A stretch of 64,000 nucleotides of DNA from Cryomorpha sp963741985 (GCA_963741985.1 CAVUKD010000002.1:868001-932000), one strand, 5' to 3'. Positions 16,561 through 26,128 are shown, counted from the stretch's first letter. Numbers and translations: made by a program. The notes: generated by a model from the sequence alone, not told the origin.

Positions 16561-19065
16561 TTAATTCTTCGGTGGCGATTTTTTCAAAGCAAGAATATTT
16601 GCGAGTAAGCGGTATGCTCCTGGCACTCCTGCAGGTAGCTCGCGAAAAAAGGAAATTCCTGTATATACAAAATGTCCCTCGCCGTATTCCGCGAGTAGCA
16701 GTCCTCCGTTCACAGATGATTCATCGGTATCGTGCCATCCAATAAGCGGGGTAAAATCTTTGCTCCAATCTGAAGCAAAATACAATCCACGTTCCTGAAC
16801 CCAGCCATCAAAATCGGCTTGTGTAATTTTATTGGGCGTATTGAAAACCGGACTATTTGGTACCAAAAATATGGGCGGCGCGTCTTCTTCAGTAACACGT
16901 TCATGACTAATTATAAATGGATACGGCCCGATTTGATCAGTCACCAGGCCACGGGTGGTATTGTATTGAACCACCCAGGTGCCGCCGGCTTTCACATATG
17001 CATTCAGATTGTCATTATCAAAAACCAAATCCTGGCGTGTACTATAAGCCCTGATTCCTGTAAGGATGACATCATAACTACTTAGGTCGCCATTGCGTAA
17101 GGTTTCAGACGGAATGTGGTCCACTTCGTAACCGGCGGCTTCGAGATATTTTGCTACATCATCACCCGGGCCATCTATGTAGCCGATACGTTTCACATCT
17201 CCTTTTTTCAAATCGAGCGGTACCAGTTTGGTTTCGGCTTTCTTCAAAATTATTTGAGCCGGAATATGCTCATATTCGATCCTTTGGAGGCTCATAGCAG
17301 GCTTACGCAATGAGCCGGAAGTCGAAGTTGCTATAACTTGCGCTTTCCCTTCTTTGGCATCTGGATTGGCCTTCACTTCAAAGATCAGAGCGACACTTTC
17401 GTCAGGTCGGCTAAATTCAACATCCATGCTTTCGGGACTCACATACCAGCCCTTCGGCAATTTAAGACTCACTTTTCCTTTAAACGTCGAATCGTGATTG
17501 GTAACGGTAAGGCGAACTGTTTTAGCATCACTTCCCTTTGCAGCAATAACTACATCTTCGGAGAAATTAAAGCTCACTTTCGGTACGATGTAAACAGGAT
17601 TGTAAATAACTCCTTCGGCAGGTTCTACAGTTTTTTCTTTAAGCTGAACCTTTTTCACGAAAGTATAACCTTCTATAGAGAGGGTCAAATCAGCGGTAAT
17701 GGCTGGATTATTTTCCGGCATTCCGAGAAGGATGTAATCATCGACTTTATAAATATTTGAAAAGGGAGCGTTGAGCCAATACGGATTACTAAATGGCGCG
17801 TCGTCTGGTATTTTGAGATCTATATTTTTGGTGAAAACCTCATTATTATACAAAGAATCACCTCTTGAAAGTTCCTGACTTCCATACCTTGCATTCTGCA
17901 AAAGTATCAAATCTCTCTCAGGATTATTGATCATAAGTTCGGTAGCGATTTTTCCGCCGGGCACTGCGAATTTTTCTGCTGTAACGAATTCGGTGGTTAC
18001 GTGCATCAAATTCAATATCAAATCATTGATCTCCTTTTCTTTGTGTTCAAAGAAGGGATTTCCCTCCATTTTACGAATTTCCTTTGCCGCGTTTACCAAC
18101 GCAGGAATGGATGCCTCAGGTTTTTTAAAATCAAAATCGGTAAGAATACCGAGAAGCATTTCTTCGATATCCTGAGCGTCGTAGCGCTGCCAGCCGGTTG
18201 AAATACCGCTTAAAATATCCATTCCAGGATTTACTCTCCTGCCTTTCACGTATTTCAGGTACTCAATGCTTTTACCGTAGGGAAAATCTGTACCAAAACC
18301 CTGGCTACGGTGCTGGCTGCGGCTCATGGCGGCCATTTGGGCATAGCTTTCTCCCAAAAGTTCGTTGGTAGTGCCGATATCGATCGTTACATAATCGTCG
18401 GGATTGGCAGCTGCAACTTGAGGAATATCTTTGTTCCACCAGCTACTTGCGTTAAAATAAAGTCGCGTGGGTTGCCAGATTTCGACGTATTTGAGCTGTT
18501 CGGGAAAAGCAGTTGAGTCGGAGGCCATATCGAATGCCTCTTCGGCAAGAATTGCACTGGCTTCGTGGTGTCCGTGGCCCGCCGATCTAGTGGGAGGAAA
18601 CCGGGTGATAATTACATCCGGTCTGAATTTTCGGATCGTCCAAACTACGTCAGCAAGGATATTATCCCTACCCCATTTGGTAAAAGATTCCTCCGCCGAT
18701 TTGGAATAGCCAAAATCAACTGCGCGGGTAAAGAACTGCTCGCCTCCATCTATCTTGCGCGCAGCAAGCAGCTCTTGAGTTCGCAAAACACCAATACCCG
18801 GTCCTATTTCAGTTCCAATGAGATTCTGACCACCATCCCCACGCGTTAGCGCAAGGTATGCGGTGCGTTCATTCATACCGTTTTCGAAATAGGCGATAAG
18901 CCGTGTATTCTCATCATCAGGATGGGCGGCAAGATAGAGCACACGCTTGCCGGTGCTCAATTTCTCCAATTCGTGATATAGATCAGAGGAAGTATATGTT
19001 TTAGGAAACTGAGCCGAAGCCATTGTGCTGAAGGCAATGAAGACGAACGCGATGAAAATTCTCAT
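16561..19065 (-). CDS. PIG-L family deacetylase, secreted, large
   Basis: 834 aa. Signal peptide 1-18 (ends ASA). The N-terminal LmbE/PIG-L domain has the zinc motif AHPDDE (~47-52), RGDGGQNLIG, and the distal HGHHEAS. These enzymes remove N-acetyl groups from GlcNAc-type substrates. The ~500-residue C-terminal part is beta-rich, ending with an apparent glutamine-amidotransferase-like fold (YDVILTGIRAYS; GGTWVVQYNT). First gene of a three-gene operon with the 42-aa protein and the Na+ symporter, suggesting periplasmic processing followed by uptake. Confidence 0.88.
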   Translation of the reverse strand: MRIFIAFVFIAFSTMASAQFPKTYTSSDLYHELEKLSTGKRVLYLAAHPDDENTRLIAYFENGMNERTAYLALTRGDGGQNLIGTEIGPGIGVLRTQELLAARKIDGGEQFFTRAVDFGYSKSAEESFTKWGRDNILADVVWTIRKFRPDVIITRFPPTRSAGHGHHEASAILAEEAFDMASDSTAFPEQLKYVEIWQPTRLYFNASSWWNKDIPQVAAANPDDYVTIDIGTTNELLGESYAQMAAMSRSQHRSQGFGTDFPYGKSIEYLKYVKGRRVNPGMDILSGISTGWQRYDAQDIEEMLLGILTDFDFKKPEASIPALVNAAKEIRKMEGNPFFEHKEKEINDLILNLMHVTTEFVTAEKFAVPGGKIATELMINNPERDLILLQNARYGSQELSRGDSLYNNEVFTKNIDLKIPDDAPFSNPYWLNAPFSNIYKVDDYILLGMPENNPAITADLTLSIEGYTFVKKVQLKEKTVEPAEGVIYNPVYIVPKVSFNFSEDVVIAAKGSDAKTVRLTVTNHDSTFKGKVSLKLPKGWYVSPESMDVEFSRPDESVALIFEVKANPDAKEGKAQVIATSTSGSLRKPAMSLQRIEYEHIPAQIILKKAETKLVPLDLKKGDVKRIGYIDGPGDDVAKYLEAAGYEVDHIPSETLRNGDLSSYDVILTGIRAYSTRQDLVFDNDNLNAYVKAGGTWVVQYNTTRGLVTDQIGPYPFIISHERVTEEDAPPIFLVPNSPVFNTPNKITQADFDGWVQERGLYFASDWSKDFTPLIGWHDTDESSVNGGLLLAEYGEGHFVYTGISFFRELPAGVPGAYRLLANILALKKSPPKN

Positions 19066-19133
19066 AAAATTGATTTACTTTTTTTAAAAAGCCAAATATA
19101 ATGAGAAGAATGCAGAAGAGAGGGTAAGAAAAG

Positions 19134-19718
19134 TTAAAGGGGACGAGACACTTGCGTTCGAATAGACGAAGCACCAAATTGATCGCAATAAGACTTCATG
19201 AAATCGAATTGATTCTGGCTGAGAGCAGTTTCGTAGGGATTGGTTTTTGGAAAATCAAAACCGACAAAATCTGACCGGCTAATCCGTGTATTAAATGATT
19301 CTACTGTAACAAAGAAAGAGGGTGCAGAATTAATCATTTTTCGCTTCAGCGTATATTTCTCCACCATCAGATTCAGCGATTTATTGGCAGGAAATTTTTT
19401 GATGGATGTATTTTCTATATCCTCAAAATCTCCTTTTTCATTCTCCACCTTGACAATGGTTTTGCTAAGCACATCTACTTGGCTTTTATCTTCATTAGAG
19501 CTTTCCAGCTTGCAGTACTCAAATGATGGCTTTTCGAAAAACCGAGCAGTATCAAGCGCACTTTCAACCGATTGATCATCGAGACTGAGGTTGTTTTTTT
19601 GAACATGATTCTGGGCAGTCAACTCGCTCTGAAAGCCGTTGAAAGTCAGCAATCCCGCAGCAGTAACGAGAACAGCTGCGAAGAGAAAAAAGAATATGTT
19701 GCTAAGTTGCTTTTTCAC
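19134..19718 (-). CDS. Hypothetical membrane-anchored protein
   Basis: 194 aa, family not recognised. An N-terminal signal anchor (NIFFFLFAAVLVTAAGLLTF, ~7-26) is followed by a polar extracytoplasmic region with two Cys residues (EYCKL ~68 and SYCDQFG near the C-terminus) that could form a disulphide. It is 68 nt upstream of the PIG-L gene on the same strand and may share its transcript. Confidence 0.6.
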   Translation of the reverse strand: MKKQLSNIFFFLFAAVLVTAAGLLTFNGFQSELTAQNHVQKNNLSLDDQSVESALDTARFFEKPSFEYCKLESSNEDKSQVDVLSKTIVKVENEKGDFEDIENTSIKKFPANKSLNLMVEKYTLKRKMINSAPSFFVTVESFNTRISRSDFVGFDFPKTNPYETALSQNQFDFMKSYCDQFGASSIRTQVSRPL

Positions 19719-20193
19719 GGTTGTTAATGAACGCTAAAAATACATTATATGTTGCGATAAAACTAATGAATGTCAAAAAACTTGCCAAGATTATTTTATT
19801 GAATGAGGAAGGATAAGCTCCAGGCTATAAGCTTCAGGCTTTAAGGGAGTTTCTGTTTTTGCGATTTTAGTTTGAAATTTTAGGGATGTAAGTCTTTAAT
19901 CGCCCCATGCGAAATCTCTTTGCGAACTTTGCGTATTCTTTGCGCCTACTTGCATGAATCCTTTTTTCTCGCAAAGGTCGCTAAGGTTAATGGTAAAGCC
20001 GTAGAGGTTTTACGCAAAGGTCGCTAAGATTCACTACGTGAATTTACAAAGGGGAAGAAGAAAAAGTAGAAAATATCTTCGTGTTAATTCCCGTATGGGT
20101 TTCTTCCGGTCGATGGTTAAGCGGAGCCGAAATCATATGCCGAAATTGATCAAAAAAATCTGGAGCAGACTCTTTTGTAGAAAGGATTAGAAA
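19719..20193. repeat. Intergenic region with short repeats
   Basis: About 475 nt without a gene. It holds two exact direct copies of CGCAAAGGTCGCTAAG (19970-19985 and 20013-20028), preceded near 19917-19945 by CTTTGCG-rich sequence of opposite sense (an inverted relation). At 19814-19846 there are alternating AGCTCCAGGCTATAAGCTTC-type words like those at 21.55-21.9 kb. This looks like decayed copies of an intergenic repeat family. Confidence 0.6.
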
Positions 20194-20694
20194 TTAAACC
20201 TTCGTATAAAGGCAATAGGTAAAGGCATACTTATGCTTCTCATCAACTGTATGTTCGCCAATAATCTCTTTCGCCCATTTTGACTTATCAAATTCCGGGA
20301 AGAATGCATCCGCATCGAATGAATGGTGCACTTCGGTGATATACATTTGATCGACCAGACCGCGGTCTAACGCCAATTTATAAATTTGTCCGCCGCCAAT
20401 AATAAAAACTTCATCCCGGTCATTTTCGCCTTTCAAGGCTTCTTCGATGCTCTGGACTACCTCACAACCGGGAGCTTCAAAAGCTTCTTGACGCGTAACG
20501 ACAATATTCTTCCGATTGGGAAAAGGTCTGTACCGTTCTGGAATAGATTCATAATTTTTGCGACCCATTATGACCGTCTTGCCATTGGTCGTATTTTTAA
20601 AAAAACGTAAATCGTCGGGCAAATTCCAAATAAGATCATTGTTTTTCCCTATGGCTCCATTTTCAGCAACAGCTGCAATAATGCTCACCTTCAT
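20194..20694 (-). CDS. folA: Dihydrofolate reductase
   Basis: Reduces dihydrofolate to tetrahydrofolate with NADPH. From the ATG at 20694 the product is 166 aa starting MKVSIIAAVAENGAIGKNN; a TTG at 20706 would add four residues but lies inside thyA. Motifs: IWNLPDDLRFFK with the active-site Asp, GKTVIMGRKNYESIP, and the NADPH-binding VFIIGGGQIYK. The start follows the thyA stop by one base (TGATATG). This is the expected pairing, since ThyA generates the dihydrofolate that this enzyme recycles. Confidence 0.96.
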   Translation of the reverse strand: MKVSIIAAVAENGAIGKNNDLIWNLPDDLRFFKNTTNGKTVIMGRKNYESIPERYRPFPNRKNIVVTRQEAFEAPGCEVVQSIEEALKGENDRDEVFIIGGGQIYKLALDRGLVDQMYITEVHHSFDADAFFPEFDKSKWAKEIIGEHTVDEKHKYAFTYCLYTKV

Positions 20695-20695
20695 A

Positions 20696-21490
20696 TCAAA
20701 CTGCAACAGGTGCTTTTATGTGTGGATAATACTCATAATTAACGAGCTCAAAATCCGAAAATTGAAATCCGAAAATATCTTTGACATCTGGATTCAATCG
20801 CATAGTAGGAAGCGATTTTGGCGTGCGAGAAAGCTGCTCTTTGACCTGATTAAAATGATTGGAATAAATATGTGCATCGCCGAAAGTATGGATAAAATCT
20901 CCCGGTTCTAAATCGCAGACTTGAGCTACCATCATGGTAAGCAAAGCGTAAGATGCGATATTGAATGGCACGCCGAGGAAACAATCTGCACTGCGCTGAT
21001 ACAGCTGACAACTTAATTTGCCATCGGCCACATAAAACTGGAATAGTGAATGACAAGGTGGCAATGCCATATCGTCAACCAAAGCCGGATTCCAGGCACT
21101 GACAATATGTCGTCGGCTGTATGGATTGGATTTAATCCCGTGGATCAATTTCGTGATTTGGTCAATCTTCTCACCATTCGGCGCTGGCCAGCTTCTCCAT
21201 TGATACCCATAAACGGGTCCGAGGTCTCCATTTTCGTCGGCCCACTCATCCCAGATCCGGACGCCATTTTCCTTGAGATAGGCAATATTAGTATCCCCTT
21301 TGAGAAACCATAATAACTCGTGAACAATGCTTTTGAGATGAAGCTTTTTGGTAGTCACCATCGGAAACCCCTTAGATAGGTCGAACCGTAACTGATGTCC
21401 GAAAACGCTACGGATTCCAGTTCCCGTTCTATCGGGTTTGTCCACACCATCATTCATAATATGGCGCATCATGTCGAGATAAACTTGCAT
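20696..21490 (-). CDS. thyA: Thymidylate synthase
   Basis: 264 aa, E. coli-type length. Converts dUMP to dTMP using methylene-tetrahydrofolate. Motifs: DRTGTGIRSVFGHQLRFDL, ELLWFLKGDTNI, the nucleophile Cys in LPPCHSLFQFYV, QRSADCFLGVPFNIASYALL, and HTFGDAHIYSNH. Directly upstream of folA with translational coupling. Confidence 0.97.
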   Translation of the reverse strand: MQVYLDMMRHIMNDGVDKPDRTGTGIRSVFGHQLRFDLSKGFPMVTTKKLHLKSIVHELLWFLKGDTNIAYLKENGVRIWDEWADENGDLGPVYGYQWRSWPAPNGEKIDQITKLIHGIKSNPYSRRHIVSAWNPALVDDMALPPCHSLFQFYVADGKLSCQLYQRSADCFLGVPFNIASYALLTMMVAQVCDLEPGDFIHTFGDAHIYSNHFNQVKEQLSRTPKSLPTMRLNPDVKDIFGFQFSDFELVNYEYYPHIKAPVAV

Positions 21491-21898
21491 AAAATTTTAT
21501 TTGCTCAAAAATAAGGAAAGACGAGGGGACGGAGAAGGGATGTTGAAAAGTTTTAGCGGTTAGCTACAAGCCTTAAGCTACGAGCTGCAAGACCAAGGGA
21601 GCTTGCTTGAACCAGTAGATTTCACGAAAGGTCTTATGAAAGTACCATTATAGAGACAGAACGTAAATTAGCCATAAGCTACAAAAATTGGCTGCAAGCC
21701 ACAAGCAATAAGCTGCAAGAACACTGAGCGCATGATAGGAGCCATAAACGAGTCCGCCCAAAACAGCTTGAAGGATGAAGCCTGAATCTTATATTTTGGC
21801 AACGGATTTCACGAAAGTTTTATAAAACAAAATTCAAAAGCCAGACAGTGAAAAAACCGAAACCAGCTTGAAGTCTGTAGCTTAAGGCCTGAGGCTAT
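21491..21898. repeat. Intergenic region with AGCT-rich repeat words
   Basis: About 410 nt with no gene. Words such as AAGCTACAAG, TAAGCTGCAAG, GCTGCAAGCC and CTTGAAGTCTGTAGCTTAAGG recur at 21552-21590, 21672-21720 and 21858-21898. A second short repeat, GATTTCACGAAAG, occurs near 21610 and again near 21807. This resembles degenerate intergenic repeats seen in Bacteroidota genomes. Confidence 0.6.
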
Positions 21899-23212
21899 TT
21901 AAGCCATCGCATCAATCATTGCGCTCTCTGTAACTTCTTTCGGGTTGTGTTTATGTTTGAAAAGTACCATAAATAAAAGAGCCACGATCAATGAATAGGC
22001 TGAAAATGAAAGCCAGATTCCGGTCCAGTCTTTGCTTCTATCAGGGTTGGTGAAAAATTCTTCGATTACATACCCACTTACTGCACTTCCCAATATAGCT
22101 CCAAACCCATTGGTCATCATCATAAATAAACCTTGAGCACTTGCTCTAATAGAAGAGTCACTTTGTGTTTCCACAAAAAGAGAACCAGAAATATTGAAAA
22201 AATCAAAAGCCATGCCGTACACGATACACGATAGAATGATCATCCATAATCCATCACCGGGATTGCCATATGCAAATAAACCAAACCTTAAAACCCATGC
22301 AAACATGCTGAGGAGCATTACTTTTTTGATGCCAAATCTTTTCAGAAAAAATGGAATGGCAAGGATAAATAAGGTCTCAGAAATTTGAGAAATGGACATG
22401 ATAATAGCCGGGTATTTTACAGCAATCAAATCCTTGTATTTATCTATGGAAGCAAAGTCGTGAATAAAAGTATCACCATAAGCATTGGTCAGCTGAAGTG
22501 CTGCGCCGAGCAATAGGGCAAAAGCGAAAAAGATAGCCATTTTCTTTTCTTTAAAAAGAGAAAATGAGGTGAGTCCAAGTGCGTCTAAGGTCGAAGTAGC
22601 TTTTGTGCGATTGAGTAGTGGCGGACATTTGGGAAGTGTAAAAGCGTATAACCCCAACAATAGGGCCGCCGCAGAAGCGACATAAAATTGATTGGCAGAA
22701 GTCTCATAATGCATTAAGCTCACCGTCCAAAGTGCCGCTATAAATCCAATAGTTCCCCACACCCGGATGGGTGGATACTCAATGACCACATCTTTCCCTT
22801 CTTTTTTTAATGCGGAATACGCAACTGCAATCGACAAAGAAATGGTAGGCATGTAAAAACACATGTTTAAAAGCATTACCCAAAAGAGTGTGACAGGATC
22901 CTGAATCAACGGAATTGAAAAAAGAACAACAGCTCCTAGAATATGTGCAATACCATAAAGTTTTTCCGCATTGATCCACTTATCGGCAATAATCCCTAAC
23001 AGTGCAGGCATAAAAAGCGAAGCTATTCCCATGGTAGAAAACAATGCACCAAAAGCAGAACCTGTCCATACCGACACCTTGGTAATGGAATCAAAAGCAG
23101 GATATAAATTTGGCAATGTTTGAAACCAATAGGCGCCAATGGTGATTAACCAAGAACCCCACACAAAAAATTGCAGAAAGTTCATTATGATAAGGCGAAG
23201 CTTAAGACTCAT
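21899..23212 (-). CDS. MFS nucleoside:H+ symporter-type transporter
   Basis: 437 aa, about 12 membrane helices. The N-terminus LRLIIMNFLQFFVWGSWLIT and the regions LFMPALLGIIADKW, PPIRVWGTIGFI and ASAQGLFMMMTNGFGA are typical of the NupG/XapB nucleoside/H+ symporter family in its Bacteroidota branch. Likely imports nucleosides across the inner membrane, consistent with the nearby thyA-folA and the two deoxynucleoside kinases elsewhere in the window. Separated from thyA by a repeat-containing gap. Confidence 0.85.
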   Translation of the reverse strand: MSLKLRLIIMNFLQFFVWGSWLITIGAYWFQTLPNLYPAFDSITKVSVWTGSAFGALFSTMGIASLFMPALLGIIADKWINAEKLYGIAHILGAVVLFSIPLIQDPVTLFWVMLLNMCFYMPTISLSIAVAYSALKKEGKDVVIEYPPIRVWGTIGFIAALWTVSLMHYETSANQFYVASAAALLLGLYAFTLPKCPPLLNRTKATSTLDALGLTSFSLFKEKKMAIFFAFALLLGAALQLTNAYGDTFIHDFASIDKYKDLIAVKYPAIIMSISQISETLFILAIPFFLKRFGIKKVMLLSMFAWVLRFGLFAYGNPGDGLWMIILSCIVYGMAFDFFNISGSLFVETQSDSSIRASAQGLFMMMTNGFGAILGSAVSGYVIEEFFTNPDRSKDWTGIWLSFSAYSLIVALLFMVLFKHKHNPKEVTESAMIDAMA

Positions 23213-23629
23213 AAGCGATGAAATAGAATGTGGTTTGAACTAATTTGACTCAAAAAAGAGGCAAGATAAGAGAATTGTAGTAAGAATTACAAACGCTTTT
23301 AATTATGACCAAATTAAAGATATCCGTAGACACGAATCTAACGCCACGCATTCGCTTTCAAAAAGCTTTTCTATAGGGAGGTGATTCTAGCGGTTGGTAT
23401 TGTTTTGAAACACATAGGCACTAAAAAATCATAGGGTATTCACACAGAAAAAAGTTTCTTACGGTGCGGTGAGGAATTCGGTCTTAAAAAGGTTTTTCAA
23501 GAGTCTTGATCACAACTAATTCACGCTTCGCTTAATAATCTCAAGCCCTTTCCTAAGTGAAAGCCTCTGTGACCTATGTGTCTATATGGTTCAAACCTTA
23601 TTGAATAACCTACACCGCATTTTAGAAGC
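23213..23629. repeat. Intergenic region bounded by an inverted repeat
   Basis: About 415 nt without a convincing ORF. The arm TTGAAACACATAGGCA (23405-23420) is matched in inverse by GACCTATGTGTCTATATGGT plus TCAAA at 23571-23595, with about 150 nt between. The layout suggests a non-coding miniature element or a remnant of one. Confidence 0.5.
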
Positions 23630-24226
23630 CTATTTCTTCTTGCGCTTATTCAATTCATCGCGCAGTTTAGAAGCTTTTTCGTAATCTTCTTTTTCCAACG
23701 CAATTTCTAATTGTTTCTCAAGTTCGGCAATCGTATCTTTTTGCTCGGAGCCGGTATCGATTTCCTCCAGATGAAAGGACTCCGGATCACTCGCTGATCC
23801 ATCGCCTTCATCCTCCTCATCGATGATAATTCCTGCGGAGCCGAGGATAAAATCATGGGTATAGATTGGTTTTTCACAACGAAGTGCTATCGCCACGGCA
23901 TCGCTCGATCGCGCATCGATTTCCAAATTCTTACCCCCCTTGTGACACATTAATTTCGCAAAGAAAATTCCTTCCACAAGATTGTAAATCACCACCTCCT
24001 CCAGTTCAATTTCAAAACTATCGAGAAAACTTTTAAAAAGATCGTGGGTTAAGGGTCTGCTCGGAGTCATCTTTTCCAGCGGAATTGCTATTGCCTGGGC
24101 TTCTGCACCACCAATGATTATTGGCAGGCGCCGCGCTCCGTTTTTCTCTTTCAGAATCAAGGCGTACGCACCCGTTTGGGTTTGACTATACGAAAGACCG
24201 ACTACTTTGAGTTCAATTTTTTCCAT
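23630..24226 (-). CDS. Bifunctional nuclease family protein with C-terminal UVR motif
   Basis: 198 aa. The BFN/DUF151 domain (~1-140) has the family pattern LPIIIGGAEAQAIAIPLE, VVIYNLVEGIFFAKL and the acidic IDARSSDAVAIALR motif. An acidic linker leads to a UVR-like motif at the C-terminus (EKQLEIALEKEDYEKASKLR) and a basic tail. Homologues have DNase/RNase activity or act as stress-linked domains; UVR motifs mediate protein contacts. Follows etfBA on the same strand, an order I recall from other Bacteroidota. Confidence 0.9.
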   Translation of the reverse strand: MEKIELKVVGLSYSQTQTGAYALILKEKNGARRLPIIIGGAEAQAIAIPLEKMTPSRPLTHDLFKSFLDSFEIELEEVVIYNLVEGIFFAKLMCHKGGKNLEIDARSSDAVAIALRCEKPIYTHDFILGSAGIIIDEEDEGDGSASDPESFHLEEIDTGSEQKDTIAELEKQLEIALEKEDYEKASKLRDELNKRKKK

Positions 24227-24325
24227 TCAGCTTAATGGTCGCAGTATTTACCATTCCTAAAAATTTCGATTACTGATACAGCGACTTTCCAATTTTTTAC
24301 CAAAACGAAACTGCATCAAATAGCC

Positions 24326-24357
24326 AAAAGGGAATTCTAAGGTAGAAAATTCCTTTT
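24326..24357 (-). terminator. Possible weak terminator after etfA
   Basis: Hairpin AAAAGGGAATT / AATTCCTTTT with an ~11-nt loop overlapping the etfA stop. Only a short T run follows on the minus strand, so termination may be partial and the nuclease gene may be cotranscribed. Confidence 0.4.
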
Positions 24358-25324
24358 AATTATTCGCTTTTAATTTTTTTACAGCCTCCGTAAGTCGCGG
24401 AAGAACTTCGAATGCATCGCCCACCACGCCATAATCGGCTGCTTTGAAAAATGGAGCTTCAGGATCGGTGTTGATCACCACGATAACTTTACTGCCATTT
24501 ACTCCGGCCAAATGTTGAATAGCCCCGGAAATCCCGGCAGCTACATACAAATTAGGTCGGATAGCAATCCCTGTTTGTCCCACATGCTCGTGGTGCGGAC
24601 GCCAGTCCATATCAGCTACAGGGCGCGAACAAGCAGTGGCGGCACCAAGCGCTTTTGCGAGGTCTTCTACAATCCCCCAGTTTTCGGGACCTTTTAGACC
24701 ACGGCCAGCAGATACAACCAGATCCGCCTCAGGAAGCGGAATTCCATCTCCACCTTCTTCTTTCAATTCCTTAAACTTGACTTTTCCCTCCGGAGTACCT
24801 GGTGCAAATTCCTCTATCTCAGCCGATCCATCCGATTTTTCAACCTTAAGGCTGTTTGGCATAAGCGAAATAATCTTGCGGTCGGTATGGATAGCATATT
24901 TGGCGAAAGCCTTACCGGAAAAAACAGTTTTGATAACCGTAAAGTTTTCACCATCGATTTCGGGAAGCTCCGTTGCACCAGGCACAAGGCCAGCTCCCAA
25001 ACGCGCTGAAAGGCGTGGCGCCAGACTTTTTCCCAAAGGATCGAAAGAAAAGATTATCACTTTGGCACCTTCTTTCTCAACCGCAGCCGCTCCGAGAGCA
25101 GTTAGCTGTTGGTCGTTATCTTCTTTAATACTTTTATTAATAAGCACTTTCGATGCGCCATAATTCCCGAGGGCTTTAAGGTCGGCATCGGCCACATCGC
25201 CATAAGTCAAAACGGTAACTGTCGAAGACATTTTATCGGCGATTTTCTTACCGTAAAAAACAGCTTCATACGCCGCTTTGGCAATCTTGCCCTTTGGGGC
25301 ATCGGCAAAAACAAGTATAGACAT
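24356..25324 (-). CDS. etfA: Electron transfer flavoprotein subunit alpha
   Basis: 322 aa FAD-binding subunit of ETF, which carries electrons from acyl-CoA and other dehydrogenases to the respiratory chain. The C-terminal FAD domain has VSAGRGLKGPENWG, CSRPVADMDWRPHHEHVGQT, LYVAAGISGAIQHLAG and VVINTDPEAPFFKAADYGVV. Pairs with etfB 27 nt upstream. Confidence 0.96.
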   Translation of the reverse strand: MSILVFADAPKGKIAKAAYEAVFYGKKIADKMSSTVTVLTYGDVADADLKALGNYGASKVLINKSIKEDNDQQLTALGAAAVEKEGAKVIIFSFDPLGKSLAPRLSARLGAGLVPGATELPEIDGENFTVIKTVFSGKAFAKYAIHTDRKIISLMPNSLKVEKSDGSAEIEEFAPGTPEGKVKFKELKEEGGDGIPLPEADLVVSAGRGLKGPENWGIVEDLAKALGAATACSRPVADMDWRPHHEHVGQTGIAIRPNLYVAAGISGAIQHLAGVNGSKVIVVINTDPEAPFFKAADYGVVGDAFEVLPRLTEAVKKLKANN

Positions 25325-25351
25325 ATCTTAATTTTTTTTCTACAAAGATTC

Positions 25352-26092
25352 TTAAATTACTTTCGCCTCATTGTGAAGCAAATCAACGAGTTCATCCATA
25401 TTTTCAGGATCGATCAATTTCACCGCACCTTTTTCGGGCGGAAGGCTGAAGCTTACTGCTTCTGTTAAAGACTTGGCTTCTGCTGGCTCAATAACTTCGA
25501 GCGGTTTGGTGCGCGCAGCCATGATTCCACGCATATTCGGAATGCGTTGCTCCGACATTCCTTTGGCACAGCTCACCACCATAGGCAGCGGGCCTTCCAC
25601 CACTTCTTCGCCACCTTGCACGTCGCGTTCCAGAGTGGCAGTTCCGCCAGCAACTTCGAGCTTACTTGCGATCGAAACAAAGGGCAGGTCGAGCATTTCT
25701 GCTACCATCCCTCCTACTTGCGAACCGTTGTAATTGATCGTTTCTTTTCCGGTAAGGATCAAGTCAAAACCTTTGTCCTTAGCGTATTCCGCGATTTGCT
25801 TGGCAGTGTAAAAAGCATCGCCAGCATCCGCATTTACGCGTACCGCGTTGTCGGCACCTATTGCCAATGCCTTGCGGATTATCGGGTCGTGATCGGCAGC
25901 ACCCACCGTAATTGTGGTTACCGTACCGCCATCTTTTTCTTTCAATTCAAGGCCACGCACCAGCGCATACCACTCATCATAAGGGTTTACGATAAACTGA
26001 ACCTTGTTTTCATCAAATTTTTTATTGTCGTCGGTAAAGCTGATTTTGGTAGTCGTGTCGGGTGCTTTACTGATACATACGAGTATTTTCAT
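25352..26092 (-). CDS. etfB: Electron transfer flavoprotein subunit beta
   Basis: 246 aa. Motifs KILVCISKAPDTTTKI, NPYDEWYALVRGLELKEK, ALAIGADNAVRV, DLILTGKETINYNGSQVGGM and the C-terminal PNMRGIMAARTKPLEV are those of ETF beta, which forms a heterodimer with EtfA and binds AMP. A TAnnTTTG promoter element lies just upstream. Confidence 0.96.
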   Translation of the reverse strand: MKILVCISKAPDTTTKISFTDDNKKFDENKVQFIVNPYDEWYALVRGLELKEKDGGTVTTITVGAADHDPIIRKALAIGADNAVRVNADAGDAFYTAKQIAEYAKDKGFDLILTGKETINYNGSQVGGMVAEMLDLPFVSIASKLEVAGGTATLERDVQGGEEVVEGPLPMVVSCAKGMSEQRIPNMRGIMAARTKPLEVIEPAEAKSLTEAVSFSLPPEKGAVKLIDPENMDELVDLLHNEAKVI

Positions 26093-26128
26093 GCTATATT
26101 ATATTAGATCTATGTTCTTTTCGAGCCA

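Noticed and set aside
19970..20028. CRISPR array from the 16-nt direct repeats
   Set aside because: Only two copies, repeat too short, no cas genes nearby.
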